A stretch of DNA of 64,000 bases from Thermochromatium tepidum ATCC 43061 (lineage in GTDB: Bacteria > Pseudomonadota > Gammaproteobacteria > Chromatiales > Chromatiaceae). The stretch covers positions 2,833,001-2,897,000 of the forward strand of contig NZ_CP039268.1 in assembly GCF_009664085.1 (NCBI RefSeq), given 5' to 3'. Of the stretch, positions 19,537 through 29,531 are shown in pieces (position 1 is the first letter of the stretch; every line of letters starts with the position of its first letter). The notes below the pieces were generated by a model that saw only the letters and a list, made by a program, of their open reading frames with translations, did not search any database and was not told the DNA's origin. Made by a program: the position numbers and the translations under genes.

Positions 19537-21372
19537 ATGATCCATCCCGCCTTGCTGCTCTATCGGGTCCATCCCGTCTCACCTCAGGCCCATCTGTTCG
19601 AGGTCGAGATCCTGGTCGATCCCCCATTCGAAGGTGAGCTCTGGCTCTCCATGCCGGCCTGGATTCCAGGTAGCTACATGATTCGCGACTTTGCGCGCAA
19701 CATCGTCGCCATCTCTGCGCTCGATGTGCATGACCAACTCCGTGCGCTCGAAAAGACCGACAAGCAGACCTGGCGTCTGACCGACATCCAGGGGCCGTGC
19801 CGGATTCGCTATCGCGTCTTCGCCTGGGATCTCTCGGTCCGGGCCGCCCATCTCGATACCTCACATGCCTATTTCAATGGACCGGCCTTGCTGTTGCGCG
19901 TGCATGGGCTCGACGATCGTCCTTGCCGGCTGGAGCTCCGTCCGCCCGATGGCGAATCCTTCAGCGACTGGCGTCTGGCCACCAGCCTCAAGCCGGTCGA
20001 GGTCACGGACCAGGGGTTCGGGATCTATGAGGCCGAGGACTACGAAGATCTGATCGACCACCCGGTCGAGATGGGGCGGTTTCGGGTACTCGAGTTCAGA
20101 CTGGAGGGTGTCTTGCATCGCGTCGTGATCAGCGGGCGCTATTGGGCCGACGAGCGACGTCTGCTGACCGATTTGCAGCGGATCTGCACCGAACAGGCCG
20201 CACTCTTCGGTGAACTACCCATCGATCGTTATTTGTTCCTGGTCACTGTGCTAGGCGAAGGCCATGGCGGGCTGGAGCATCGCTATTCGACCAGTCTCAT
20301 CAGTGCGCGCGACGACCTGCCCCAGCCCGGGGATGAGGCGACCACCGAGGGTTACCAGCGGTTTTTAGGGCTGTGCAGTCACGAATACTTCCATCTCTGG
20401 CATGTCAAGCGTATCCGACCGCGTGCCCTGATCGGGGCCAGTCTTGCCCATGAGGTACCGACTCGCACCCTCTGGGCCTTCGAGGGCATCACTGCCTATT
20501 ACGATGACCTGACCCTGGTACGTGCCGGCTGTATCTCCGAGAAGGACTATCTCGGGTTGCTCGCTCGAACCCTCACCCAGGTGTTGCGTACCCCCGGACG
20601 GCACATCCAGACCCTGGCCGAGGCGAGTTTCGATGCCTGGATCAAGTTCTACAAACCTGACGAAAACGCGCCCAACGCCCAGGTGAGCTATTACGCCAAG
20701 GGTGCACTGGTGGCGCTGATGCTAGATCTGACCATTCGGCGTGACACTCGGGGCGCCCATTCACTCGATGATGTGATGCGCGAACTGTGGCGGGTTCATG
20801 GCCGGACAGGTGTCGGGGTCGAGGAACGCGGCGTGGAGGCCATCGCCTCGGCGGTTAGCGGACTGGATCTAAGCGATTTCTTTGCCCGCGCGTTGGATTC
20901 GACCGCTGAACTCGACCCGACCGAACTCCTGGCCAGCGTCGGGGTGGCGTTGCGCCGACGCGCGAATCGCGGCGCCAATGACCTCGGCGGCTATGTCGAG
21001 CGCTTTGAGCCGGTCACGGCTCAGCCGACGCTTGGCGTCCGCTTGCGTCCGGGCGAGACCCTGATCCAGAACGTGCTCAATGAGAGTGCAGGCGAACGTG
21101 CGGGCTTGGCACCGGGTGATCAATTGCTGGCAGTTGCGGGTCTGCGCGTCACACCCACCAATCTGGAGACACTGGTTGCGCGCGCCGCCGGGGAGGGGGC
21201 CGTAGTGCTCCATGTGTTCCGACGCGACGAGCTTCTGACCCTGACCGCGCATCCCGAGCCGGCACCCGAGGATACCTGTGACCTGATGTGGCTCGATGAT
21301 GCCCCGGATAGTGCGAAACGCGCGCGTACCGCCTGGCTATCCAGCGTCGCTGATCGCACCCAAGATGGATGA
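19537..21372 (+). CDS. M61 family metallopeptidase with C-terminal PDZ domain
   Basis: About 611 residues from the ATG at 19537; the open frame starts 24 bases earlier. N-terminal beta-rich domain (WIPGSYMIRDFAR is an M61 signature), then the catalytic domain with zinc motif HEYFHLWHVKR at about residue 282 and the downstream Glu in TLWAFEGITAYYDD. A PDZ domain (LNESAGERAGLAPGDQLLAV) is near the C-terminus. M61 peptidases are glycyl aminopeptidase-like. No signal peptide is evident. The stop overlaps birA by 8 bases. Confidence 0.92.
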   Translation: MIHPALLLYRVHPVSPQAHLFEVEILVDPPFEGELWLSMPAWIPGSYMIRDFARNIVAISALDVHDQLRALEKTDKQTWRLTDIQGPCRIRYRVFAWDLSVRAAHLDTSHAYFNGPALLLRVHGLDDRPCRLELRPPDGESFSDWRLATSLKPVEVTDQGFGIYEAEDYEDLIDHPVEMGRFRVLEFRLEGVLHRVVISGRYWADERRLLTDLQRICTEQAALFGELPIDRYLFLVTVLGEGHGGLEHRYSTSLISARDDLPQPGDEATTEGYQRFLGLCSHEYFHLWHVKRIRPRALIGASLAHEVPTRTLWAFEGITAYYDDLTLVRAGCISEKDYLGLLARTLTQVLRTPGRHIQTLAEASFDAWIKFYKPDENAPNAQVSYYAKGALVALMLDLTIRRDTRGAHSLDDVMRELWRVHGRTGVGVEERGVEAIASAVSGLDLSDFFARALDSTAELDPTELLASVGVALRRRANRGANDLGGYVERFEPVTAQPTLGVRLRPGETLIQNVLNESAGERAGLAPGDQLLAVAGLRVTPTNLETLVARAAGEGAVVLHVFRRDELLTLTAHPEPAPEDTCDLMWLDDAPDSAKRARTAWLSSVADRTQDG

Positions 21373-22363
21373 GCGCCAACTGGTCCTGATCCGGCGTCTC
21401 GCCGATGGTCGATTGCATTCGGGCGAGTCCATCGCCTGTGAGCTTGGTCTGACCCGGGCAGCGGTCTGGAAGATCCTGCGCAAGACGTCCGAGACGCTCG
21501 GACTCGCCGTGATCGCCGAGCCTGGGCGTGGCTATCGGCTTGCCATGCCACTGGAGCTGCTTGAGGCCGAGCGCATCCAGTCCGCGCTCTCTGAGACCGC
21601 CTGCACCCATCTCAGTCGGCTCGACATCCATCCCGTGATCGATTCGACCAACGAGGAACTCAAGCGTCTGGCGAGCACCGGTGCACCTTCGGGAAGCGTC
21701 TGTCTGGCCGAGTGTCAGACCGCCGGGCGCGGGCGGCGTGGGCGTGCCTGGGTGTCACCGTTCGGGGTCAATGTCTATCTGTCGCTGCTGTGGCGCTATC
21801 CGTTCGCGCCGTCCCATCTCGGTGGGGTGAGTTTGGCCATCGGCGCGACGCTGGCCGAGGCCCTGACCCGGCTTGGGGCCCAAGAGCTTGCGCTCAAATG
21901 GCCGAACGATCTGCTGTGGCGGCGGCGCAAGCTCGCCGGTCTGCTGTTGGAGGTGGCGGGCGAGTCTCAGGGTCCGTGTCATCTGGTGGTCGGGTTGGGA
22001 CTCAATCTCGGTATGACGGCAGGTCAGGGGAGTACCATCGATCAACCCTGGACCAGTCTTGAAGAGGCGCTCGGCGGTTTTACCGTCGGGCGCAACGCCT
22101 TGGTGGCCTGTCTACTCGATGCCTTTGTGGAGGCGCTCGACCGCTATGGACGCGAGGGCCTGGCGCCCTTTCTCGAGCGCTGGCGCGCGCACGACGCCTA
22201 TCTGGGCGAGCCGGTGCGGCTACTGCTCGGCGAGCAGGTCATCGAGGGGATTCACGCCGGCGTGGCCGAGGACGGCGCACTGTTCTTGGATACGCCGGAG
22301 GGACGCCGTGCCTTCCAGGCCGGGGAGATCAGCCTGCGCCGACTGGAGTCTTCATCTCAATGA
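21365..22363 (+). CDS. birA: Biotin-protein ligase / biotin operon repressor
   Basis: About 332 residues. An N-terminal winged helix (IACELGLTRAAVWKILR) makes this the bifunctional type that also represses bio genes. The ligase domain has the biotinyl-AMP loop GRGRRGRAWVSP and LKWPNDLLW, with a C-terminal SH3-like domain. It attaches biotin to acetyl-CoA carboxylase. I chose the ATG at 21365, inside the end of the M61 gene; coaX overlaps its stop by 4 bases. Confidence 0.95.
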   Translation: MDERQLVLIRRLADGRLHSGESIACELGLTRAAVWKILRKTSETLGLAVIAEPGRGYRLAMPLELLEAERIQSALSETACTHLSRLDIHPVIDSTNEELKRLASTGAPSGSVCLAECQTAGRGRRGRAWVSPFGVNVYLSLLWRYPFAPSHLGGVSLAIGATLAEALTRLGAQELALKWPNDLLWRRRKLAGLLLEVAGESQGPCHLVVGLGLNLGMTAGQGSTIDQPWTSLEEALGGFTVGRNALVACLLDAFVEALDRYGREGLAPFLERWRAHDAYLGEPVRLLLGEQVIEGIHAGVAEDGALFLDTPEGRRAFQAGEISLRRLESSSQ

Positions 22364-23111
22364 ATCTGCTCGTTGATATCGGCAACACCAATCTGCGCTG
22401 GACCCTCGAGGGTGCTGGGGCCGAGTGGTTGGTTCGGATCGTGCGTCACTCGGACGCAATCCCGATCGATCTGCTGGCCACCTGGGAGCGGATTCAGCCG
22501 CCCGAGCGTGTGCTTGTCAGCCATGTCGGCGGGGCTTCGGTCGCCGAGGCCCTGGGGCGGGTGACGCGCGCCCTCTGGCGGGTCGAGCCGGAATATGTCC
22601 ACGTGGTGCCAGTCGCGGCCGGTGTGCGCATCGCCTATGAGAACCCCGATCGGTTCGGCGTCGACCGCTGGCTTGCGCTCATCGCCGCCTATAACGACTG
22701 CCGCCGCGCGACCCTCATCCTGGATGCCGGCACTGCCGCGACCTTCGACCTGTTGCTGGCCAACGGGCGCCATCTCGGCGGGGTCATCCTCCCTGGGGTC
22801 GAGATGATGCGCACGAGTCTGCTCATGGGCACGCACATCCCGCGCGTCGTGTCTGAACCCACCGAGCGCGAATGGGCCACGGATACGGCCGCGGCGATCG
22901 CCGCGGGCAGCCTCGGGGCCATCGCGGCGCTCGCGACCCGGCTGTATGACCGCTTGGCCGAGACGGCGGGCGAATCTCCCAGATTCGTCCTCACGGGCGG
23001 TGATGCCGAGCGTCTGCGTCCCTATCTCGATCGTCCCAGCGAGACCGACCCTGATCTGGTGCTGCGGGGCCTGGCGATGCTGGTGGATGAGGCCAGAAAA
23101 AAGGAGGGAGA

Positions 23112-23133
<22 letters not shown>
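22360..23133 (+). CDS. coaX: Type III pantothenate kinase
   Basis: 257 residues. It phosphorylates pantothenate at the start of CoA synthesis. Type III signatures: DIGNTNLRWTL (phosphate loop), GVDRWLAL and DAGTAATFDLL. The start overlaps the birA stop (ATGA), the classic birA-coaX pair. Its last 22 bases lie inside the opposite-strand tRNA-Arg gene, so the C-terminal residues (about GAHGRT) are tRNA-derived and probably not important. Confidence 0.95.
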
Positions 23134-23188
<55 letters not shown>

Positions 23189-23244
23189 TTGGGAGTAGGG
23201 GCATTCTAGCGCAGGGCAGGGGTGCGGACCAGGGCCCATCGACA

Positions 23245-23529
23245 TCAGTCGGAGCGCCGACCTGCCCGACGCCAGCGCCAGGCCAGGTCGGCGAGATGGG
23301 TGACGAGCGACCCGGCCAGGGCCAGGCCCATCCAGCCCCACCAGGCTCCGACCAGGGCCGCCCGCAATGCCAACAGCAACAGGGCCCCCGAGAGCAGGAA
23401 CCCGATCAGTTCCTGAGGCGCAAGCCCGCGACCGGTGCGGTAGTGGATCAAGGCCAGCACCAGACCCTCGACCAGGATCATGACCAGGATCAGGTCGATG
23501 ATCCGCCCGCTCGCAAACAGCTCGTTCAA
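23245..23529 (-). CDS. Small membrane protein coupled to bchP
   Basis: About 94 residues with three hydrophobic segments (about 9-28, 41-63, 64-82) and a basic C-terminus (WRWRRAGRRSD). The frame is open further upstream, but the best start is a TTG at 23529 that shares bases with the bchP stop (TTGA), implying translational coupling. The longer ATG start at 23664 would lie in another frame of bchP and is unlikely. I do not recognise the family. Its position suggests a role with geranylgeranyl reductase or pigment delivery in the membrane, which is inference only. Confidence 0.7.
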   Translation of the reverse strand: MNELFASGRIIDLILVMILVEGLVLALIHYRTGRGLAPQELIGFLLSGALLLLALRAALVGAWWGWMGLALAGSLVTHLADLAWRWRRAGRRSD

Positions 23530-24719
23530 CGCGGTGACACCAGACCCAGCAGATGGGCCATGTCCTTGAAGAAGATGCGGATATGGGCCCCCGGACGCGC
23601 CCTGACCAGGCGCTTGTTCATGTAGGCCTCCCAGGTCAGATACTGGATATCGGGGTCGGCGCACAGGCTCACGAAACGCTCGCGGCGCTTGTCGCTCGAA
23701 TACCAGAAGCGCTGCATGATGCCCAGGACCCAGAACACCTTGCCGTGGTCCCTCATGAAGCGTTTGCGCGCCTGCTTGAGCGCCTTGGGATCGCCGGTGC
23801 GGCAGAGCTCATCGACCGCCTGTGCCGCCAGCCGTCCGCCCATCATGGCGTAATAGATGCCCTCGCCCGAGGCGGGGGCGACCACGCCCGCCGCATCGCC
23901 TGCCAGCAGGATGTCGCGCCCGTTGTCCCAGCGCTTGAGCGGCTCCAGCGGGATCGGCGCCCCTTCGCGGCGCAGGACCTCGGCCTTGGCCAGCCCGGCG
24001 CGGCGGATCAACTCGGTACAGGCCGTGCGCAACGAGAAACCGGGAACGGCCGTGCCTAGGCCAACGCTGATGGTGTCGCCGTGCGGGAAGACCCAGCCGT
24101 AGAAGTCGGGCGAGATGTCGCCCTGATAGTAGACGTCGCAGCGGCTGTTGCCGTCGAAATCGGACGGGGTACGCAGGATCTCGTGATAGGCCGAGACATA
24201 TTTGACCGTCTCATAGCCCGGGATATAGCGCTTGCCGACGGTTGAATTGGCCCCGTCGGCGCCGATGATGGCGCGCGCCCGAACCCGCTCGCTCGGCGCG
24301 TCGCTACGCCCACGACCGGGGCGATAGACCACGATCGCGGTGCCGTCGGTGTCGCGCTCGATCTTCTCGAAGGTACCGGTACAGCGGGTGGCTCCGGACG
24401 CGGCGGCGCGTGCACGCAGCCACTCGTCGAAGTATTCGCGATCGACCAGGCCGACATAGCCGTTGGCGATCGGCATGTCCACCTTACGATCCGAGGGCGA
24501 GATCATGCGCGCCCCGGTGACGCGGTTGGCCAGGACCGATTCCGGCAGATCGAAGTCGCGCATGGCCTGGGGCGGAATGGCACCGCCACAGGGCTTGATG
24601 CGTCCGGCCCGGTCGAGCAGGCATACCGAGCGGCCCAGTTTGGCCAGATCGTTGGCGGCGGTCGCGCCGGCTGGTCCGCCGCCGATCACGACAACGTCGA
24701 AGGTTTCAAGATTGGACAT
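23526..24719 (-). CDS. bchP: Geranylgeranyl diphosphate / bacteriochlorophyll reductase
   Basis: 397 residues, full length. BchP reduces the geranylgeranyl tail of bacteriochlorophyll (or its diphosphate precursor) to phytyl in three steps. Rossmann FAD motif GGGPAGATAANDLAK at the N-terminus, CGGAIPPQAM, GADGANSTVGKRY, and the second FAD motif LLAGDAAGVVAPASGEGI. It follows bchG in the leftward ppsR-bchG-bchP unit and overlaps a small membrane gene. Confidence 0.96.
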   Translation of the reverse strand: MSNLETFDVVVIGGGPAGATAANDLAKLGRSVCLLDRAGRIKPCGGAIPPQAMRDFDLPESVLANRVTGARMISPSDRKVDMPIANGYVGLVDREYFDEWLRARAAASGATRCTGTFEKIERDTDGTAIVVYRPGRGRSDAPSERVRARAIIGADGANSTVGKRYIPGYETVKYVSAYHEILRTPSDFDGNSRCDVYYQGDISPDFYGWVFPHGDTISVGLGTAVPGFSLRTACTELIRRAGLAKAEVLRREGAPIPLEPLKRWDNGRDILLAGDAAGVVAPASGEGIYYAMMGGRLAAQAVDELCRTGDPKALKQARKRFMRDHGKVFWVLGIMQRFWYSSDKRRERFVSLCADPDIQYLTWEAYMNKRLVRARPGAHIRIFFKDMAHLLGLVSPR

Positions 24720-24844
24720 GGGGGATCTCGTTGCTGGAGCGTTTGTTCAGGATGGATAGATCGACCTGCGCCCGCTTGCGCGCAGTCAGGGGGATGGAGG
24801 GCGCGTGCCTCGCCATACAATGCGCCACCCCCCATCCGCGTGGT

Positions 24845-25759
24845 TCAGCCAGCCGCCGTCATCAGCCCGCGCACGGCGAAGGCGCTGATCATCATGCCGG
24901 TGACATAGAGGGTCACGCCCAGTCCGCTGAACCAGACGGCGCGTTCGACCGGGCGGGCGAGGAAGCGGATCATCAGGGCGACCTGGAGCGCGAGCACCAG
25001 ACCGATGGCAGCGGCATGGCCCGGCTTGCCCCAGGCCAACAGCAGGACGATCACGATCAGCTGGGGCAGACCCATGGCAAGACAGGTCCACCAGGCGGCG
25101 CGCTCGACCCCGAGCTGTACCGTCAGCGAGCGTACACCGAGCTGGCTGTCGCCCGCGATTGACTTGAAGTCATTGATGGTCATGATACCGTGGGCACCGA
25201 GACTATAGAGCAAGGCCAGCGTCAGGATCTCCCAGCCGGGTAGGGCACCGCCGAGCATGACCGCCGCCCCAGTGACCCAGGCCAGCCCCTCGTAGGAGAG
25301 TCCGGCGGCCAGGTTCCCCCACCAGCCGTTGCCCTTGAAGCGGAAAGGCGGGGCACTGTAACCCCAGGCAATGGCCATGCCGATCAGTGCCAGTCCGAAC
25401 ACCCAGGGGCCGAGCGCATAGGCGAGCAGGAGTGAGACCGCCGTCCAGATCAGGGACAGATACAGGCCCCAGCGCCCAGGGATACGTCCGGACGGGATCG
25501 GGCGATCCGGTTCGTTGATGGCGTCAACATCACGGTCGTACCAGTCGTTGACGACCTGACTGGTGGCGCACATCAGCGGACCGGCCAGGAGGATTCCGGC
25601 GATGAGTAGCCACCATTTTTCCAGGATCGGCACACCCGAGGAGACGACGCCACAGGTGAAGGCCCACATCGGTGGGAACCAAGTGATGGGATGCAGGACT
25701 TCGAGAATGGCCTTGGGCTCGGGATAGGTCCGGGTCGCAATGACCGTGGTCTGATTCAT
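24845..25759 (-). CDS. bchG: Bacteriochlorophyll a synthase (tail prenyltransferase)
   Basis: 304 residues, UbiA superfamily. It esterifies bacteriochlorophyllide a with geranylgeranyl or phytyl diphosphate in the membrane. The first Asp-rich motif is NDWYDRDVDAINEPDRP and the second is NDFKSIAGDSQLG. About eight or nine helices. bchP lies 125 bases downstream on the same strand; ppsR is about 100 bases upstream. Confidence 0.96.
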   Translation of the reverse strand: MNQTTVIATRTYPEPKAILEVLHPITWFPPMWAFTCGVVSSGVPILEKWWLLIAGILLAGPLMCATSQVVNDWYDRDVDAINEPDRPIPSGRIPGRWGLYLSLIWTAVSLLLAYALGPWVFGLALIGMAIAWGYSAPPFRFKGNGWWGNLAAGLSYEGLAWVTGAAVMLGGALPGWEILTLALLYSLGAHGIMTINDFKSIAGDSQLGVRSLTVQLGVERAAWWTCLAMGLPQLIVIVLLLAWGKPGHAAAIGLVLALQVALMIRFLARPVERAVWFSGLGVTLYVTGMMISAFAVRGLMTAAG

Positions 25760-25808
25760 GCGGGAAAACCTGTCTCAGGGAGGGTATTTGGTCGTAAAAC
25801 CGGCTATT

Positions 25809-25850
25809 TGTCGAACCACAAGGGCGCCGAGTGCGTTGAGCGGTTCGACA
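25809..25850. promoter_or_regulatory. Inverted repeat between ppsR and bchG
   Basis: TGTCGAACC (25809-25817) and GGTTCGACA (25842-25850) form a perfect 9-bp inverted repeat with a 24-base gap just after the ppsR stop. As RNA it would be an intercistronic stem-loop that could set relative ppsR and bchG levels; as DNA it could be an operator. No T run follows, so full termination is unlikely. Confidence 0.45.
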
Positions 25851-25859
25851 CAGCCTTGT

Positions 25860-27314
25860 TTAGGTTTTTGATGGTTCTTCGGCGGATGCCGTCTGCGCGG
25901 CGGGATGATCCGCGACGATGCCGTAGCGGTCGATTTTGACGTACAGACTCTGCCGACTCAAGCCCAGCAGTTCGGCGGCCGAGGCGCGGTTGTCACCGGT
26001 GAGTTTGAGCGCCGCCTCGATGCATAATCGCTCGATGGTGTCGGTCGATTCGCGCACCAGTTCCTTGAGCGGCACGCGCCCGACACGCTCGGTGAGCTGA
26101 TCCAGCCAGCGTGTCTGTTCGGGGCTGACCTGTGGCTCGTTGTGCAGCCGCCGCCCGACATCGCGGATGAAAAAGCCGAAATAGGGCCGTTCGCCATTGC
26201 GCACCGCCGTCGCCGAGATCTCGACCTCGGTGGTCGTCCCATACTCGCCGCGCAGCAGGGTCGCAAACAGCCGCACCGTGGTGTACTGACGCAGATTGGC
26301 CATGAACACATTGAGATCGACCCCCGGGCGTCCGAGCCAGCGGTCGAGCGATTCACCGCGTGCCTGCTGTTCGGTGGGGAGCTCGGCCAGGTTCAGGAAG
26401 GTGGTGTTGGCGCTCAGGATGTGCCCCTCGGCATCCGTGATGACCACGCCGTCCGGTGCCTCCTCGAGCACGCGCAGATAGCGCGCCTTGGCGTCCGGCG
26501 GCGCGTTGGTCGCTGACTCGGACAGGATCGGCGACAGCCGCACCAGCAGGAAGGAGGCGTTTTCCTGACGCAGCAGGGAGGCCGCGACCAGGAACTCCTG
26601 GGTGCTATGGGCCAGACGCGCCCGCACGTCGTCGGCACGCCCGGCGGCGCGCACGCTCGCCAGCAGGCCGTTGATGGCCTGGGTACTCTCGGTGTCGAAG
26701 CCCTCAGGAAAGGGGCGACCGATGATGCGCGCCGGTGCCTCGCCGAGGAGCTGGCCGGCGGCCGGATTGGCCTCGACCACACGCTGAGTCGGCGCGTCGA
26801 TGATGAGGATGGCCTCCGAGACCATGCGGAACAGCAACCGGTAGCGGGTCTCGACCTGTCGGAAGCGCCAGTAGTCGCGCTCCAGCGCTTGCTGAGCGTC
26901 GATGAGCTGTTGCTGGAGGGCTGCCATCCCCTGGAGGCTGCGCCCGAGCGCGATGATGGGCCCAGACTCACCCCTGAGGCGCAGTGCCCGATATTGAACG
27001 GGGATCTCGTTCCCGCGCGTGCCGCGATGCGTGACCTGACGCCAGCGGGTGATCGGGACGCGCCGGACCTCGTCGAGCAGGGCCTCGAGATTGGGCCGGG
27101 TGTCGAGCGAGACGCTCGTCAGCCAGGGCTCACCGATCCAGTCGGCATCGACATCGGAGCGCAGGTCGGGGTTGCCGAAGGAGATGTCTTGGACTGTCCC
27201 CGTTGCGTCGAGCACGACGGCGACGTCGGCCATCCCCTCGATCAGGAGGGCCGCCGTCTCGGCATCGAGGGTTCCGAGATGCTCACTTGGGGCGTTGAAG
27301 GTAGTCACGGCCAC
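25860..27314 (-). CDS. ppsR: Photosynthesis repressor PpsR/CrtJ
   Basis: About 484 residues from the GTG at 27314, which has GGAGGA upstream; the open frame runs on to 27431 but the extra residues look non-coding. PAS-type domains occupy most of the length, a Q-linker (about 155-170, QQQLIDAQQALERD) lies between the first and later PAS domains, and a Fis-type helix-turn-helix is at the C-terminus (NRASAAELLGLSRQSLYVKIDRYG written here as two parts: NRASAAELLGL and SRQSLYVKIDRYG). PpsR represses bch, crt and puc genes at TGT-N12-ACA. Only one Cys is present (ERLCIEAAL, near the HTH). Divergent from bchF. Confidence 0.93.
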   Translation of the reverse strand: MAVTTFNAPSEHLGTLDAETAALLIEGMADVAVVLDATGTVQDISFGNPDLRSDVDADWIGEPWLTSVSLDTRPNLEALLDEVRRVPITRWRQVTHRGTRGNEIPVQYRALRLRGESGPIIALGRSLQGMAALQQQLIDAQQALERDYWRFRQVETRYRLLFRMVSEAILIIDAPTQRVVEANPAAGQLLGEAPARIIGRPFPEGFDTESTQAINGLLASVRAAGRADDVRARLAHSTQEFLVAASLLRQENASFLLVRLSPILSESATNAPPDAKARYLRVLEEAPDGVVITDAEGHILSANTTFLNLAELPTEQQARGESLDRWLGRPGVDLNVFMANLRQYTTVRLFATLLRGEYGTTTEVEISATAVRNGERPYFGFFIRDVGRRLHNEPQVSPEQTRWLDQLTERVGRVPLKELVRESTDTIERLCIEAALKLTGDNRASAAELLGLSRQSLYVKIDRYGIVADHPAAQTASAEEPSKT

Positions 27315-27500
27315 CGGATCCTCCACGGCCACATGGGTACATCCTCGATCCAGGCACACCGTATCCTCACGGCCAGGGACTCGGTGGATACCAGGGCAGC
27401 CATTGAACACAGCGCTGGCTGCGATGGGCATTCACCTCCAGTTTTGGTCGTCATTGAGCTTGGCTCGATACCCAGGCGGGTTTAAGGCACTCATCCGCCG

Positions 27501-27538
27501 CACGGGCCGACTCACTGGACACGGGCCGACTCACTGGA
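27501..27538. repeat. 19-bp perfect tandem duplication
   Basis: CACGGGCCGACTCACTGGA occurs twice in direct tandem (27501-27519 and 27520-27538), in the ppsR-bchF intergenic region. It could be a recent slippage event or a paired protein-binding site. Confidence 0.85.
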
Positions 27539-27645
27539 GCGGATCGTCATTCCCTGAGTACGACGCAAGGGGTATCGGGTAAACGCCAGAATGGAGCGGC
27601 TCACAACCCGGGGCTTGGCCCCTATTGTGGTGGCTTGCCTGGGGT

Positions 27646-27663
27646 TGTCAAGTCAGGTTTACG
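27646..27663. promoter_or_regulatory. PpsR-like operator upstream of bchF
   Basis: TGT, 12 bases, ACG: one base from the TGT-N12-ACA consensus of PpsR/CrtJ. It ends 10 bases before the -35 box of the bchF promoter. A single half-degenerate motif can occur by chance, so position is the main support. Confidence 0.5.
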
Positions 27664-27673
27664 TAAAATTTGG

Positions 27674-27702
27674 TTGACGCATCCAGGAAAGCGGACTAGA
27701 TT
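27674..27702 (+). promoter_or_regulatory. Sigma70-type promoter of the bchFNBHLM operon
   Basis: TTGACG (27674-27679), a 17-base spacer, and TAGATT (27697-27702): good matches to -35 and -10 boxes with ideal spacing. It lies about 60 bases upstream of the bchF start. Confidence 0.6.
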
Positions 27703-27764
27703 GTCATTGACGATTCAGTGAATCGGGGATCGTTCGATACGCGTTTCGGCCTCAAGCACAGCAG

Positions 27765-29527
<1,763 letters not shown>

Positions 29528-29531
29528 CGAC

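Larger units (their letters stand above)
27315..27764. other. ppsR/bchF divergent regulatory region
   Basis: About 450 bases between divergent starts. No ORF is supported. It holds a 19-bp perfect tandem duplication (27501-27538), a PpsR-like site (27646-27663) and a sigma70-like promoter for bchF (27674-27702). The part next to ppsR (27315-27480) shows no clear promoter by eye. Confidence 0.7.

Noticed and set aside
27315-27431. N-terminal extension of PpsR
   Set aside because: The GTG at 27314 has a GGAGGA site and fits the family length; the upstream part has no similarity I recognise.
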